Shown: one piece after another, positions 27,501 through 33,491 of the stretch | Layout: the number at the start of each line of letters is the position of its first letter | Position numbering within the stretch: the first letter of the stretch is position 1 | NCBI GenBank assembly: GCA_017453285.1 | Contig: JAFTKL010000067.1 | Location: 1-39,557, forward strand | Length of the DNA stretch: 39,557 bases | Direction of reading: 5' to 3' | From: Clostridia bacterium | GTDB taxonomy: Bacteria > Bacillota > Clostridia > Oscillospirales > CAG-272 | Notes under the pieces: model-generated | Told to the model about the DNA's origin: nothing | What the model saw: only the letters and a program-made list of their open reading frames with translations | The model's database searches: none | Translations under genes and position numbers: made by a program

Positions 27501-29076
27501 GGAAGAGAGCCAGGAATGGCTTATGATCGTTGCAGGTGGACGCGCACGCATCTTCACCTCCCCCGACCTCATCCATTGGACTCATAACAGCGACCTTGTT
27601 TACAAGGACGGCTCCGAGATCCACTCCGAGTGCCCCGATCTCTTCCCGCTGCCCGTTGACGGTGACAAGAACAACATCAAGTGGGTATACTCCGGCGCGG
27701 GTAGATTCTACGTGATCGGCGACCTTGTAAAGCAGGGTGGCAAGTACGTATTCAAGGCTGATACCAACGCTATTCAGTGGTACAATTGGGATCAGAACAG
27801 CGAGCTTTACGCTACGCAGTCCTTCAGCAACACTCCCGACGGAAGAATGATCCTCCTCAGCTGGCACAGCGAATCCACGGCTGAAGCCCTTAAGCATTAC
27901 GACAAGAACTGGAACGGTACCGTCTCGATGCCTACCGAGGCAAAGCTTATCACCGTGAACGGCGAGATCCGTATGGTGACCACTCCTGTCGTCGAGATGA
28001 ACGACCTCAGAGGCGATCTCCTTTACAGCGGAAGCAACGTAGTTGTAAATTCCACGACCAAGAACATCCTCGACGGTGTAAACGGAACTCTCTATGATAT
28101 CGAAGCAGAATTTGAGCTTGGCAACGCTACCGAGTTCGGATTTAAGCTCAGAGTGGGAGACGGAAGCTGCACTACCGTTAAATACTCGCTTGCAACCAAG
28201 ATGCTGACTGTCGATAAGACCATATCCGACGTACTCCCTGCAGGCATCAAGAGCATGAAGGTAGAGCCTTTGGCTAATAACCGCATCAAGCTCCGCATTA
28301 TCGTAGATACCTCTGTCATCGACGTATTCGCAAACGACGGACTCGCTTCCTTCAACACCCTTCACTTCCCGAAGGCAGATGCAAGCAAGATGGAATTCTT
28401 CGTTGAGAGCGGATCTGTTACAGTTAAGTCTATGAAGATCTACGAAATGAACTCTATGTGGGAGGGCGCAGAGGCTGAGCTTCCCGCTCCTTACCTCACC
28501 GACATTACTCTCCCCGAGGGTATTCCCGAGCTCGACTTTGACGCTACCGTTACCGAGTATACCGTCAACGTTCCCGAGGACGTTGCAGAGATGCGCGTTG
28601 GCGTAAACTACGCTGAATCGCTTACAGTATTCTGTGATATAAACGGAAAGAGCGTAGCAGCCTACGGAAACATAAACGTAGAACTTGAAAAGGGCAGAAA
28701 CGAAGTGCTTATCACAGTTCGCGATACCGAGGGCGCACGCGTTTATACGCTTACAGTCATCAGAGGCGAGGATAACGGCGAAGGCGGCGATAACCCCGGC
28801 GACAATCCCGGCGACAATCCCGGCGACAACCCCGGTGACAACCCCGGCGATAACCCCGGTGACAACCCCGGCGATAACCCCGGCGGCAACGACCAGACCG
28901 AAAAACCCACCGATAAACCCCCCGACAAGGCAACCGAACCGATCGCGAACGATACGACCCCGACACCCAGCGACACAGCTCCCGTAAAGGATAAGGGCTG
29001 CGGCTCGACTATGGGCGGAGCAATTGTTCTGATAACACTGATCGCAGGCGCGGCAGTAATCAAAAAGAAAGACTAA
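24514..29076 (+). CDS. Secreted, surface-anchored GH32 fructan hydrolase, multidomain
   Basis: This 1520-residue exported enzyme should hydrolyse inulin, levan or sucrose-type beta-fructosides. Order: signal peptide (1 to about 31, ending VSA-A); four LamG/concanavalin-like modules (about 38-195, 200-375, 380-545, 555-725), each with a core like GAxFGxxDxxNPGxxW and GGYxGLxT; a cadherin-like beta-sandwich (about 735-820); the GH32 propeller with nucleophile Asp851 in WINDPNG, transition-state Asp990 in FRDPK and acid/base Glu1039 in HSECPDLF; a GH32 C-terminal sandwich to about 1315; another cadherin-like domain; eight DNPG repeats (DNA 28789-28884); and a GCGSTMGG motif, helix and KKKD tail. 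All catalytic residues are intact. The N-terminal modules probably bind fructan or anchor to glycans. Monocistronic. Confidence 0.95.
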   Translation: MKKATFLRTLTFLLILSLTMGIFAPLGVSAAQDDEVRNLTDFVGINGNWAIEGNTLRGNNPGMGDAFALSKSSHLDASTPFTYEVKFTINSGNAAGAVFGVADYNNPGANWFCTNIDFGAGNTRLFHVAPTFEEGGRPLTDAEKSTSDFTVKVIHHGDGYFTAYLNDTAVVTNKKYDYNGGYFGLLTFQGDVTFRSATLSNKVTVDNFTTDLSGWKGSVGKWEAMEDGYLGNNKDIGDAFATSDIYLPAGSSFVYETDANIIDGLAVGLVFGIKDRNNPGASWHCLNFDKGAGNTRFFNVNGTGTEGKRDLTEQEKNSSSVHLYVEMKADGTLICKTNGVVVTEQKIDNFAGGYVGLLTFFTKATFNNTTLKYTRPEAKEAAPGELYVPAGSSGSGNATDGYKITGADLYNNFAFLEPWVYAFTYEAEMDFTQNTGLAGLMFGAADPTKPGTDWYAIHINVETKTVRAFYEMDVGGPLDVTVPLSATTDVNGKIPLKITVDYDRTIKIYVGNTFVPIITGTLENYKGGYLGFMTHRSSADFSNVKITVGEPVDYLEYYNLAPVALGQIHGSNVSGSASDGYSFPKVGGNSMAVFDAYTIAMEYEADLEFLNGNSAAGLMFDVDSTSKFGAKWSAVHIQPSRNNTFRIFREENFGSPGGLESGNIALPEGTSNSKMHLKLSIDTSNVLRFYVNDMETPLYETLLKNYDGGYVGLMTNDASVKFSNVSLKGVKFADITSLEIIGAKLNEEVVSGRYDYTATLDKGVNEVSIKVSTVVGSVMVNGKLLASGETSDPIKLGTGTNSIPIIISDVYGAFTRAAYIHIEKPFNYDDPYGQTYRPQLHYTPQQYWINDPNGLVYNAETGLYHFYYQYNPGVLFHDGQSHWGHAVSSDLVHWKQLPTALYPDKVGCMASGSAVIDRNNTTGFFDDSTPPESRMVAIFTYFTGGPEPGPGGSQRQALAYSKDNGLTWIKYEGNSVIPNDNNMYGIDFRDPKVMWMEESQEWLMIVAGGRARIFTSPDLIHWTHNSDLVYKDGSEIHSECPDLFPLPVDGDKNNIKWVYSGAGRFYVIGDLVKQGGKYVFKADTNAIQWYNWDQNSELYATQSFSNTPDGRMILLSWHSESTAEALKHYDKNWNGTVSMPTEAKLITVNGEIRMVTTPVVEMNDLRGDLLYSGSNVVVNSTTKNILDGVNGTLYDIEAEFELGNATEFGFKLRVGDGSCTTVKYSLATKMLTVDKTISDVLPAGIKSMKVEPLANNRIKLRIIVDTSVIDVFANDGLASFNTLHFPKADASKMEFFVESGSVTVKSMKIYEMNSMWEGAEAELPAPYLTDITLPEGIPELDFDATVTEYTVNVPEDVAEMRVGVNYAESLTVFCDINGKSVAAYGNINVELEKGRNEVLITVRDTEGARVYTLTVIRGEDNGEGGDNPGDNPGDNPGDNPGDNPGDNPGDNPGDNPGGNDQTEKPTDKPPDKATEPIANDTTPTPSDTAPVKDKGCGSTMGGAIVLITLIAGAAVIKKKD
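28789..28884 (+). repeat. eight 12-bp tandem repeats coding Asp-Asn-Pro-Gly
   Basis: Eight in-frame units of GAY AAY CCC GGY form a flexible linker between the last beta-domain and the anchor of the GH32 protein. The units are nearly identical, so copy number may vary between strains. Confidence 0.9.
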
Positions 29077-29089
29077 ACAATAAAAAACG

Positions 29090-29119
29090 AAACCCGTGGA
29101 CAGCAGTGTCCACGGGTTT
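29090..29119 (+). terminator. terminator of GH32 gene, first hairpin of repeat copy C
   Basis: AAACCCGTGGACA and TGTCCACGGGTTT form a perfect 13-bp stem with a 4-nt GCAG loop, 13 bp past the stop codon. A T-containing tail (CTGCATTTCTATTT) follows. Confidence 0.75.
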
Positions 29120-29285
29120 CTGCATTTCTATTTAATTAAACTTTCGGCTGTTATGTCACTACCCTTTCAGGCATCCCAAACTCTTGTAGAGAATATCGGT
29201 TCGATTTCTATCAAAACCCTATAACAACACCACAGGAAGTTCTTTTGGTTCTTTTCTTTCAAGAAAAGAACAAGAAAACCGCGTC
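29090..29285 (+). repeat. dispersed intergenic repeat, copy C
   Basis: Same order as copy A but without the start box: hairpin, TTATGTCACT, CCCAAACTCTTG, AGAATATCGGTT, CAAAACCCT, AGGAAGTTCTTTTGG, and end hairpin GTTCTTTTCTT/AAGAAAAGAAC (29248-29271), then AAGAAAACCGCGTCC. The end-hairpin type matches copy D, not A or B. The hairpin-end faces the 29301-30473 gene. Confidence 0.82.
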
Positions 29286-29300
29286 CTCTCCAAGCTAACT

Positions 29301-30473
29301 TCACATTATAAGCATCATCGAAGCGGTGAGGATGACGAGCATCGCGAAGTTAAAGAGCGAGAAAAGGAGAATATACTTGCCGCTCTTACCGGGATTATGC
29401 TTGACATACTCGCGGAAAGTAATAAGGCTTGCGAGCGAGGCGATGAGCGTACCTGCTCCGCCGATATTCACGCCGACGAGCAGCTCCGCGTAGTTATTCG
29501 TAAACTGCGAGAGCAGGATCGCCGAGGGCACGTTACTGATGCACTGGCAGGAAAGCACGCTGAAAAGCAGAGTGTTCTTCTCAAGCAGGAAGGAGAAAAG
29601 CATTCTCACTCCCTCGATGCGCGCCATATTGCCCGCGAATATAAAGAAAAACACAAAGGTCAAAAGGAGCGGATAATCGACCTGCTTGAGCGCCGAGCGA
29701 TCGACGAAAAGCAGAACGGCGGGAATGACGATAAGTCCTATCCAATAAGGAATTCCGCGGAAGACTATCGCAATCGAGAGAAGGAACAGCGCAAGATAAA
29801 GCACGGTCCGCTTTGGCTCAAGCTTGATCTCCTCGCCCATAAACTCAAGCGCGTCAGCCTTGACGAAGATCACACAGCAGAGCGTGATCAGCGCGATCGA
29901 GATGATAAAGGGCGGTGCCATTATCGCCATAAACTCGCCCGTGGGGATGTTGAACTTGGTGTAGAGATAGAGGTTCTGCGGATTTCCGAACGGCGTGAGC
30001 ATTCCTCCGAGGTTTGCTGCGATATTCTGCATTATAAAAGTGAATGCCATATATTTCTGCTTGCCCGTCGATGACAGCACAAAATATCCGAGCGGCAAAA
30101 AGGTCAGAAGCGCCATATCGTTGGCGATCAGCATCGAGCCGATAAAGGTTATGTAAACGAGCGCGAGCACACACATACGCGCGTTTTTGAAAAGACGCAC
30201 GATCTGCTGGGCAAGCATATAGAAAAATCTGATGTTCTTGAGTGCGCAAACGACCGCAAGCACGCAGAAAAGGCAGGTCAGAGTCTTGAGATCAAAATAG
30301 GAAAGATACTCCGCGTCTGGCGGCACGATTATGCTCGTTATCGCCGCAAGCGCGAGCGCGATGACCATTACGGCATTCTTGCCGATAAAAGCACTGATGT
30401 GGGATATTATATCATGCAGATCGAACTTGCCCGAGTGGCCAAACGATCTTCTGCCGAGATGCGCACCGTTCAT
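29301..30473 (-). CDS. Ion-transporter-superfamily permease (ArsB/NhaD/CitT-like)
   Basis: This 390-residue membrane protein has about 10-11 helices. It carries the paired motifs of the IT superfamily: MLTPFGNPQNLYLY (about 156-169) in the first half and SNVPSAILLS in the second half. Candidates are dicarboxylate, citrate, arsenite or Na+/H+ transport; the sequence does not decide. No arsR or arsC lies nearby, which argues against arsenite. GGAGG lies 6 nt before the ATG and the gene has its own promoter. It is a single-gene unit between repeat copies C and D, which face it in inverted orientation. Confidence 0.87.
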   Translation of the reverse strand: MNGAHLGRRSFGHSGKFDLHDIISHISAFIGKNAVMVIALALAAITSIIVPPDAEYLSYFDLKTLTCLFCVLAVVCALKNIRFFYMLAQQIVRLFKNARMCVLALVYITFIGSMLIANDMALLTFLPLGYFVLSSTGKQKYMAFTFIMQNIAANLGGMLTPFGNPQNLYLYTKFNIPTGEFMAIMAPPFIISIALITLCCVIFVKADALEFMGEEIKLEPKRTVLYLALFLLSIAIVFRGIPYWIGLIVIPAVLLFVDRSALKQVDYPLLLTFVFFFIFAGNMARIEGVRMLFSFLLEKNTLLFSVLSCQCISNVPSAILLSQFTNNYAELLVGVNIGGAGTLIASLASLITFREYVKHNPGKSGKYILLFSLFNFAMLVILTASMMLIM

Positions 30474-30509
30474 TTATTTTCCTCCGCCGAAAATTTTCAC
30501 AACCCGTAT

Positions 30510-30538
30510 ATTGTAACTCTCGCGGAAGATTTTGTCAA
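30510..30538 (-). promoter_or_regulatory. promoter of IT-superfamily permease gene
   Basis: Minus strand TTGACA, 17-bp spacer, TACAAT, about 37 bp before the start codon. Confidence 0.83.
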
Positions 30539-30589
30539 GAGCTTTTTAGAATTTTTTTAAATTAGTTTGTGGTGTTAGCTTTGGGCAGG

Positions 30590-30811
30590 GTTTTCTTGTT
30601 CTTTTCTTGAAAGAAAAGAACCAAAAGAACTTCCTGTGGGGGTTAAAATAGGGTTTGTACGTAACTCGAACCAATATTCCCTAAGGTACTTTGGGCTATT
30701 GTAAGCCAAAGCGACATCACAGACGGTAGTTTTGCGCAAATGCGAGGTGGAAACACGCGGACAGCTCGCTACCGCGTGTTTCTTTGATTTTAAATTATGA
30801 AGAGCGACATC
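30590..30811 (-). repeat. dispersed intergenic repeat, copy D
   Basis: Reverse-oriented. End hairpin GTTCTTTTCTT...AAGAAAAGAAC (30598-30621), then AAAAGAACTTCCTGTGGG, GGGTTTGTACGTAACTCGAA, CAATATTCCC, GGGCTATTGTAAGCCAAAG, CGACATC, hairpin AAACACGCGG/CCGCGTGTTT (about 30750-30781) and start box GAAGAGCGACATC (30799-30811). It shares the end-hairpin type with copy C and the inner hairpin with copy B. Confidence 0.85.
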
Positions 30812-30859
30812 TAAATCTTTGTTTGGTCTGTCAATCAAACGAAAAAATTTTATATCTGC

Positions 30860-31090
30860 CGGTAGGGCGGGGGTTTACTCCCGCCGATGTCGTTACGGTT
30901 ACAAAATGCACTTCCGTCTGTTATCTAAACAATAAATCTATATCAATTCTGTAGGGACCGACGTCCTCGGCGGTCCAAGGTCGCAACGATTATAAAATAC
31001 ACATCCGTCTGTTATCTATAACAAAACAACCAACGTAAAAGATATATATTATTTTTGCTTTTGGACCGCCGAGAACGCCCGGTCCCTACA
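30860..31090. repeat. TAGGG/GGTCC-type repeat cluster with inverted and direct copies
   Basis: No gene. TGTAGGGACCG...GGCGGTCCAA at 30950-30978 is repeated inverted at 31061-31090 with a few differences. A related TAGGGCGGGGGTTTACTCCC lies at about 30863-30882. A 38-bp direct repeat (about 30890-30927 and 30981-31018, sharing TCCGTCTGTTATCTA) separates them. These GC-rich units look like dispersed non-coding repeats of Clostridia genomes. Confidence 0.75.
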
Positions 31091-31161
31091 AGCGAGATAG
31101 AACACATTTACGCCGACGGCAACACAAATGAAAAATAGAAAATAAATTTTTTCTTCACGTA

Positions 31162-31190
31162 TTGATATTTGAATTTTTTTGTGTTATAAT
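31162..31190 (+). promoter_or_regulatory. promoter of structured leader RNA
   Basis: TTGATA, 17-bp spacer, TATAAT with extended -10 TGT. The predicted first base (about 31197) coincides with the base of a 22-bp stem. Confidence 0.85.
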
Positions 31191-31194
31191 AAAA

Positions 31195-31341
31195 TTGCTA
31201 CACAAATTGTATATTATGCAAAGTCGAATTTTATGCTAAAGGGGGTACTATACCCTTTTTACACCTACATATGAAAATGTGAAAAAATGCAGATTTCATT
31301 TATGTGGGTGTAATATTTCCTTTGCATAATTTGTGTAGCAA
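31195..31341 (+). ncRNA. candidate structured RNA with 22-bp closing stem
   Basis: TTGCTACACAAATT (31195-31208) and ATGCAAAG (31216-31223) pair perfectly with CTTTGCAT (31320-31327) and AATTTGTGTAGCAA (31328-31341), leaving a 7-nt bulge on the 5' side. Inside are a hairpin AAAGGGGGTA/TACCCTTTTT (31238-31260, two G-U pairs) and a longer arm ACACCTACATA/TATGTGGGTGT (31261-31271 with 31301-31311). The fold is a Y. It may be a regulatory leader, a free RNA such as a 6S-like rod, or a palindromic mobile remnant. I do not recognise a named family. Confidence 0.6.
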
Positions 31342-31361
31342 CAGCGAGGTCTGCGTTTTTC

Positions 31362-31394
31362 GTGCGCAGCTTCGGTTGCGCACTTTTTATTTTT
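31362..31394 (+). terminator. intrinsic terminator directly before a ribosome site (attenuator candidate)
   Basis: GTGCGCAGC and GTTGCGCAC form a 9-bp stem capped by a TTCG tetraloop, followed by TTTTTATTTTT. The Shine-Dalgarno AAGGAG starts at the next base (31395). An alternative pairing of upstream CTGCG (31351-31355) with CGCAG (31365-31369) would disrupt it. Confidence 0.8.
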
Positions 31395-31408
31395 AAGGAG
31401 AGATCATT

Positions 31409-31606
31409 ATGGAAGAAAAAATCACAAAGATCAACGCGCCCGAAAACTCCCGCGCGCTTCTGTTTGCGCTTATGGAAAAGCACCGTTTACTTGAGGCGTG
31501 TCTCGACGACAAGGGCAAGGAGCTTCTCAAGGAATACGACAAGGCTTTTGAGGACTTTTTCTGGACGGTGTGCGATGCGGCGTACGCCGACGGCAGATCA
31601 AAATAA
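31409..31606 (+). CDS. small hypothetical protein, 65 residues
   Basis: Not recognised. The 65-residue product is charged and predicted helical (SRALLFALMEKHRLLEACLD, then LKEYDKAFEDFFWTVCDAAY). It has no signal peptide or membrane segment. It resembles in size and style the short clostridial proteins of unknown function. The start has a good AAGGAG 8 nt upstream. Its only visible promoter lies about 220 bp upstream, beyond a structured leader and an intrinsic terminator, so expression probably depends on readthrough. It converges with the GH43-like gene and shares a terminator with it. Confidence 0.75.
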   Translation: MEEKITKINAPENSRALLFALMEKHRLLEACLDDKGKELLKEYDKAFEDFFWTVCDAAYADGRSK

Positions 31607-31612
31607 AACAAA

Positions 31613-31644
31613 ACGGGCAGAGAATTTAAAAATTCCCTGCCCGT
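31613..31644. terminator. bidirectional terminator after GH43-like operon
   Basis: ACGGGCAG and CTGCCCGT pair, with GAATT/AATTC continuing inside after one mismatch. On the minus strand it is followed by TTTTGTTTTATTT. It ends the four-gene minus-strand operon and may also end the small ORF transcript. Confidence 0.85.
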
Positions 31645-31655
31645 CTATATTTGGT

Positions 31656-33473
31656 TCAATTATCCCAAACGAGCGTGCCGTTCTCCTCGCGTATGGCGAT
31701 AAATACGGGGGTTTCCTTGCGTCCGTCGCCTGCGTTGTTGGGCGAATGGATCGAGAGATACATCTGCCCCGTGATCGAATAGAAGATCATTCCGTGACCG
31801 CCGTCGTACTCGCCCGTCATCGACTTGGAGTAAAGCAGCTTATCGTCCTGCGACCACTTTCCGTCCACCTTGCCGTTATCCGAACGCGCGATGCCCACGC
31901 AGTAGCCCTCGTCCGAGAAGTTCGACCAGATCATAATGAGCTCGCCGTTCTCGCACTTATACATCCAGCATCCATCGGTAACCTGACGGTCAGTCCAGGA
32001 AGGATCGTCCGCACGGAAGAGCTCGATCGGCTCGGAGATAAACTTCGAGAGGTCGTCCGACATCTTTGCCGCCGCCATTCTGCCTATTCCGTCGGGAGTG
32101 CTGGTCCATTCGTGAACGAAGATCATCCAGGGAGTGCCTTCCTCGTCGACGTAGAGCGTGCCGTCGATAGCATCCCAATCCGACGGCGTTACGTGACCGT
32201 CCGAGATCTCAACGAAAGGTCCTTCGGGTCTGTCCGCGCGAAGCACGGTGCAGCCTCTGTGTCCGTTCTTTGACGACTTGTAGGTCGTGAACATATAGAA
32301 CGCGCCGTTGTATTTATGCACCTCGGGTGCCCAATAGCAGTCAGTCGCGTCCTCGGGTACTGTGACCACTCTGCCAAGCGACTTCCACTCACCTGCGAGG
32401 TCACCCGACGTGTTCTTATAGCAAACCCAACCTGTGCCGTACGCGTAATAAACTCCGTCCTCAAGCAATATGCAGGGGTCGCGAAGCTGCGGTATCTGTG
32501 AAACTATCATTCTGTCCTCCTTGATCTCGCCGCGGATCTCCTCGGGCACTTTGCCGCTATCCGAGATCTCGCTGCCTATTTGTTCTACAAGCTTATTCAT
32601 CGTGATCACGTTATAATATGCGATCACTATATCAATTCCGCCGTCAGCGTTGACGAACGTGAAAAGATATTCATCCTGCGCGAGCGTTGAAAATATCTGC
32701 TCGCTTGCCTCTCGCGAGGTCTTGCCCATAAGTATTTCGTACTCTTCCCTCTCGGTACTGTCATCGCGCATACTTATGATCGCGCCCGTGTTCTTGCCTA
32801 TCCAATCGATCATCTTTCTGACTGCCGCAAGCTCGTACTCGTTTGCGTCCTTCGGGTAAACGAAGGAAAACTCTGAGAGCGCGACACCTGCGATATCGAC
32901 GTCGGGCGCGGTATAGTCGGTGTATTTTCCGATATTTTCTTTTTTCTCGGGAAGATAGACCACGCTGTCGCCTATGAGCTTGACTCGGCTCAGGAAGTAA
33001 TCTACCGCCTCACCGAGCCTTTCGGACGAGTGGGAATTTATAACTATACTGCCATCGATGACCGAGACGGTATAGTCAAGATAGGTCTCAAGGCTCTCGC
33101 GCGACTTTTCGGACGCGTCCTTGCCCGTCATTCCGACAAGTATCTCTATCTTGCCGTCGTCCGCGTAGCTCTTGTCCGAGCGGAGCATCGTGTAATATCC
33201 GATGTGATCATACGCCTTTGGGTCGGTATCCATCAGCTTACCGTAGATAAGGTTTGCTCCGTCGAAGCATCCGTCAGCGTAAAGCACTCTCAAACCTGCC
33301 TCGGTCGAGAGCAGCACCGCATCCTCGGGGATCTCTACGGACTCTTCGGGCTCGGTCGGCTTCTCGCTCACTTTATCGGTCGGCGCATCGGTAGATGCCT
33401 CTCCGCCCTTGTCGCAACCGATCAAAAGAAGAGGGATCAGAAGTAATATTAAAATAATAATGCTCTTTTTCAT
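31656..33473 (-). CDS. Lipoprotein with GH43-like propeller domain
   Basis: This 605-residue exported lipoprotein has signal MKKSIIILILLLIPLLLIGC with lipobox LIGC and Cys20. Two related N-terminal modules (about 105-165 and 243-305) share an EILVG/EILMG-x-T core and lie before a GH43-like five-bladed propeller (about 328-605). Asp332 (RDPC) fits the general base and Asp437 (AIDGTL) the pKa modulator. At the usual general-acid Glu position the sequence is VTDGCW with Asp500. An arabinofuranosidase, xylosidase or galactosidase role is possible. The start at 33473 has GGAGG 5 nt upstream; a TTG 12 bp further upstream lies within that site and is rejected. Last gene of the operon. Confidence 0.85.
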   Translation of the reverse strand: MKKSIIILILLLIPLLLIGCDKGGEASTDAPTDKVSEKPTEPEESVEIPEDAVLLSTEAGLRVLYADGCFDGANLIYGKLMDTDPKAYDHIGYYTMLRSDKSYADDGKIEILVGMTGKDASEKSRESLETYLDYTVSVIDGSIVINSHSSERLGEAVDYFLSRVKLIGDSVVYLPEKKENIGKYTDYTAPDVDIAGVALSEFSFVYPKDANEYELAAVRKMIDWIGKNTGAIISMRDDSTEREEYEILMGKTSREASEQIFSTLAQDEYLFTFVNADGGIDIVIAYYNVITMNKLVEQIGSEISDSGKVPEEIRGEIKEDRMIVSQIPQLRDPCILLEDGVYYAYGTGWVCYKNTSGDLAGEWKSLGRVVTVPEDATDCYWAPEVHKYNGAFYMFTTYKSSKNGHRGCTVLRADRPEGPFVEISDGHVTPSDWDAIDGTLYVDEEGTPWMIFVHEWTSTPDGIGRMAAAKMSDDLSKFISEPIELFRADDPSWTDRQVTDGCWMYKCENGELIMIWSNFSDEGYCVGIARSDNGKVDGKWSQDDKLLYSKSMTGEYDGGHGMIFYSITGQMYLSIHSPNNAGDGRKETPVFIAIREENGTLVWDN

Positions 33474-33491
33474 TACTGCCTCCAAGGAAAT

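Noticed and set aside
28789..28884. Tandem 12-bp repeats as a CRISPR-like or regulatory array
   Set aside because: The units are in frame, code Asp-Asn-Pro-Gly, have no spacers, and sit in a typical linker position.
29301..30473. Arsenite efflux (arsB) assignment for the permease
   Set aside because: Only superfamily motifs are visible and no arsR, arsC or arsA is nearby; substrate left open.
30860..31090. Repeats near 30860-31090 as a CRISPR array
   Set aside because: There are only two direct copies of 38 bp, diverged from each other, with no regular spacers and no cas genes.
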